From the NCBI GenBank assembly GCA_964427915.1, contig CAYRWA010000080.1, forward strand, positions 1-64,000: 64,000 nt of DNA, read 5' to 3'. The stretch is from JAGLCW01 sp964427915. Its GTDB lineage: Bacteria; Caldisericota; Caldisericia; UBA6126. Shown piece after piece: positions 63,701 to 64,000 of the stretch. Numbering within the stretch: the first letter of the stretch is position 1; each line of letters starts with the position of its first letter. A model generated the notes under the pieces. It was not told where the DNA came from, ran no database searches, and saw only the letters and a list, made by a program, of their open reading frames with translations. A program made the translations under genes and the position numbers.

Positions 63701-64000
63701 CTTCAATCTGAGTATGAAACATTTTCTTCCTCCTATCAGATTCAAAATCGGTATACCGTTTTGCCCAAAGGAAGAAACTGGCATCAAATTCGTGTATCTG
63801 ATTCTACAGACGTAGTTGCTATTGATGAGAAAGGTCATGCTGCCTTATTGAAGAATCGCAACCGATGGTTTTATTCCGGATTTCTCTCGCAAATTGATTT
63901 TAAAGATCAACCTACCTCGCTTCAGTTTTTCTTTGATCTTCTCCGTACCGTTAGAAACAATTCTCCGAATGTTGCGTTGAAGGCTGTTTCTGTAAACCCA
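60755..64000 (+). CDS. Second gingipain-family (C25) peptidase, 3' end outside window
   Basis: 1082 residues seen; frame open to the last base. GGAGG at 60745-60749. Signal peptide 1 to about 26 (LSHIPALHA). Same layout as the upstream gene: C25 domain about 285-635 with H470 (FGHGSGEG) and C505 (SEACGNGAWD), 35 residues apart as in the first; ILGDATCVPPSYY and GARVNYAG also match. A CARDB-like domain starts near residue 755 and an amidotransferase-like fold near 847 (YDVIVLYTNN, GGVVLGM). The near-identical domain positions with diverged sequence indicate an old tandem duplication. Whether it also has stalk and propeller domains is beyond the window. Confidence 0.88.
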   Translation, partial: MKRLQSVVVFVVVSLLCLSHIPALHAQVNRPVLDDILPATLQVHVQNPAKLRIKTIQRAYCSDTLLMEPSQEGNRISLGSLPSFYQPQKPIVPMDTFQYPLGSSETIAYIKTVSMKVQKMPLMGIPLEIAQEPLPINELTTISEGESDFLPTHLEASTMKSKVVVAQEIQTVFPKENVRFIVSGNTSNRYAQITCFPVFLYQGDLYLVEKYTFEIGCTTRSYVASNKASKKAIILTPDEFQKEAEVLQEIQEERGYSSTIVPLSSMQDYSPAEAPTYPSVSGFLDVAESVRNRVSSYDYELAFKIRSYLKETIEAEGVNYLTILGDATCVPPSYYILSPDRRNTYDQWVPTDIYYASPHAKGVEVPMEIAVGRLSVRDKQEAAAVVHKQKLYSQLVADDSSWLSNATIMAGAPFGEHFLGELATSRSVNLDYFSSLQVEKLYRTENKFNKDEFMRVLQEGKRGFLWAFGHGSGEGLALEPGYANAKDLLSVPQKSYLPIVLSEACGNGAWDNRLASASFKNNTDYAYPTSFSEAVVLSEGTGIAYVGGARVNYAGWSLHYQNGIAQLKSIHYMDAILEYFMKGFSEGEGALGDWALKAMTYYADEQLMWGMNGANVKTYFGFTLQGDPTIEYPFQSVQTSSKTPEILPVKTQPEDFRNWPLFSIDDGQELTIQSVESVLRVVKAEYSNMNAPFVEDMHIESTGQGIHQKTFNQLDKKTYALRFITPDQKEQRIVFHGRYNHDVVIESSAVQTLMRPGESRCQYATVRNDGIFPVTDCDVVLIEDDKEIHRVQYQNIPVLSKKIFYYNAGPSLIGKKEYRIETQNLKDESNRSDNTIQWSTQCTNEPLLRIGVLTAESGITPDYIKRALDVDALNSYFASQNEPMEITQVPLQFYEDGSLSFETLGYDVIVLYTNNFSPTQPLQSCQAALERFTDHGGVVLGMLCLGQSNNGVNLQPIQSFFGIDPEDSFQLYRTSTTDTEIVLQSEYETFSSSYQIQNRYTVLPKGRNWHQIRVSDSTDVVAIDEKGHAALLKNRNRWFYSGFLSQIDFKDQPTSLQFFFDLLRTVRNNSPNVALKAVSVNP

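Noticed and set aside
1..64000. CRISPR arrays, insertion sequences, prophage, tRNA and rRNA genes
   Set aside because: Read on both strands; no regularly spaced repeats, no transposase or integrase frames, and no convincing tRNA or rRNA stretch was found. By-eye scanning could miss a single tRNA, but gaps are too short for most.

Overview
This is a gene-dense, low-GC stretch (about 60 genes, no rRNA, no clear tRNA, no CRISPR array, no insertion sequence) that looks like the chromosome of an anaerobic member of the Clostridia. The best lineage signal is a SCIFF peptide with its radical SAM maturase (positions 2564-4044), a pair nearly universal in Clostridia. A Firmicutes-type 6S RNA, a YitT membrane protein, a DUF4330 gene, TagO/LCP wall genes and secreted proteins with the 'copper amine oxidase N-terminal' stalk domain agree. 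I cannot name a genus.

Layout. 1-1881: the last two genes of a peptide ABC importer, ended by a strong hairpin. 1947-4044: yigZ and the SCIFF ranthipeptide pair. 4074-13131 (minus): a tight purine operon, purA-purB-purS-purQ-purL-purN-purH-purD, most genes overlapping by a few bases. 13164-13959: a divergent control region, then an odd remnant of the 3' end of an F-type ATP synthase operon (AtpD C-terminus plus short AtpC). 13924-15019 (minus): PduL-like phosphotransacylase and gamma-carbonic-anhydrase-like protein. 15166-15338: 6S RNA. 15357-41563 (plus): about 26 kb of almost gap-free genes linking the cell envelope and division (RseC-like, stalk protein, YitT, FtsEX, M23 hydrolase, CtpA), ion transport, gmk-rpoZ, fatty-acid synthesis (fabZ-H-G-acpP-F, accDA, bioY), and wall polymers (TagO/WecA-like, wecB, murA, murJ, LCP, a Wzy/WaaL-like protein, a glycosyltransferase). 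41554-42657 (minus): metal or metalloid permease. 43116-47487 (plus): rpmB, a small winged-helix protein, ogt, a CDP-6-deoxysugar cassette (rfbF, SDR, rfbG) and pyroglutamyl peptidase. 47484-48554 (minus): glycosyltransferase. 48703-51715: hisS-aspS. 51715-64000: a secreted-protein cluster with an NlpC/P60-like enzyme, an anchored propeller-like protein and two very large gingipain-type (C25) peptidases in tandem, the second cut by the window end.

How it fits together. Purine synthesis, fatty acid synthesis and biotin uptake feed growth. TagO, WecB, MurA, MurJ, LCP and the CDP-sugar genes point to a teichoic-acid-like or other secondary wall polymer. FtsEX with the adjacent coiled-coil M23 protein is the usual division-hydrolase control unit. 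The most unusual parts are the tandem C25 peptidases, each carrying CARDB-like and glutamine-amidotransferase-like folds behind the protease domain, and the isolated atpD/atpC remnant with its own promoter. All assignments are read by eye from translated sequence; no database search was run.
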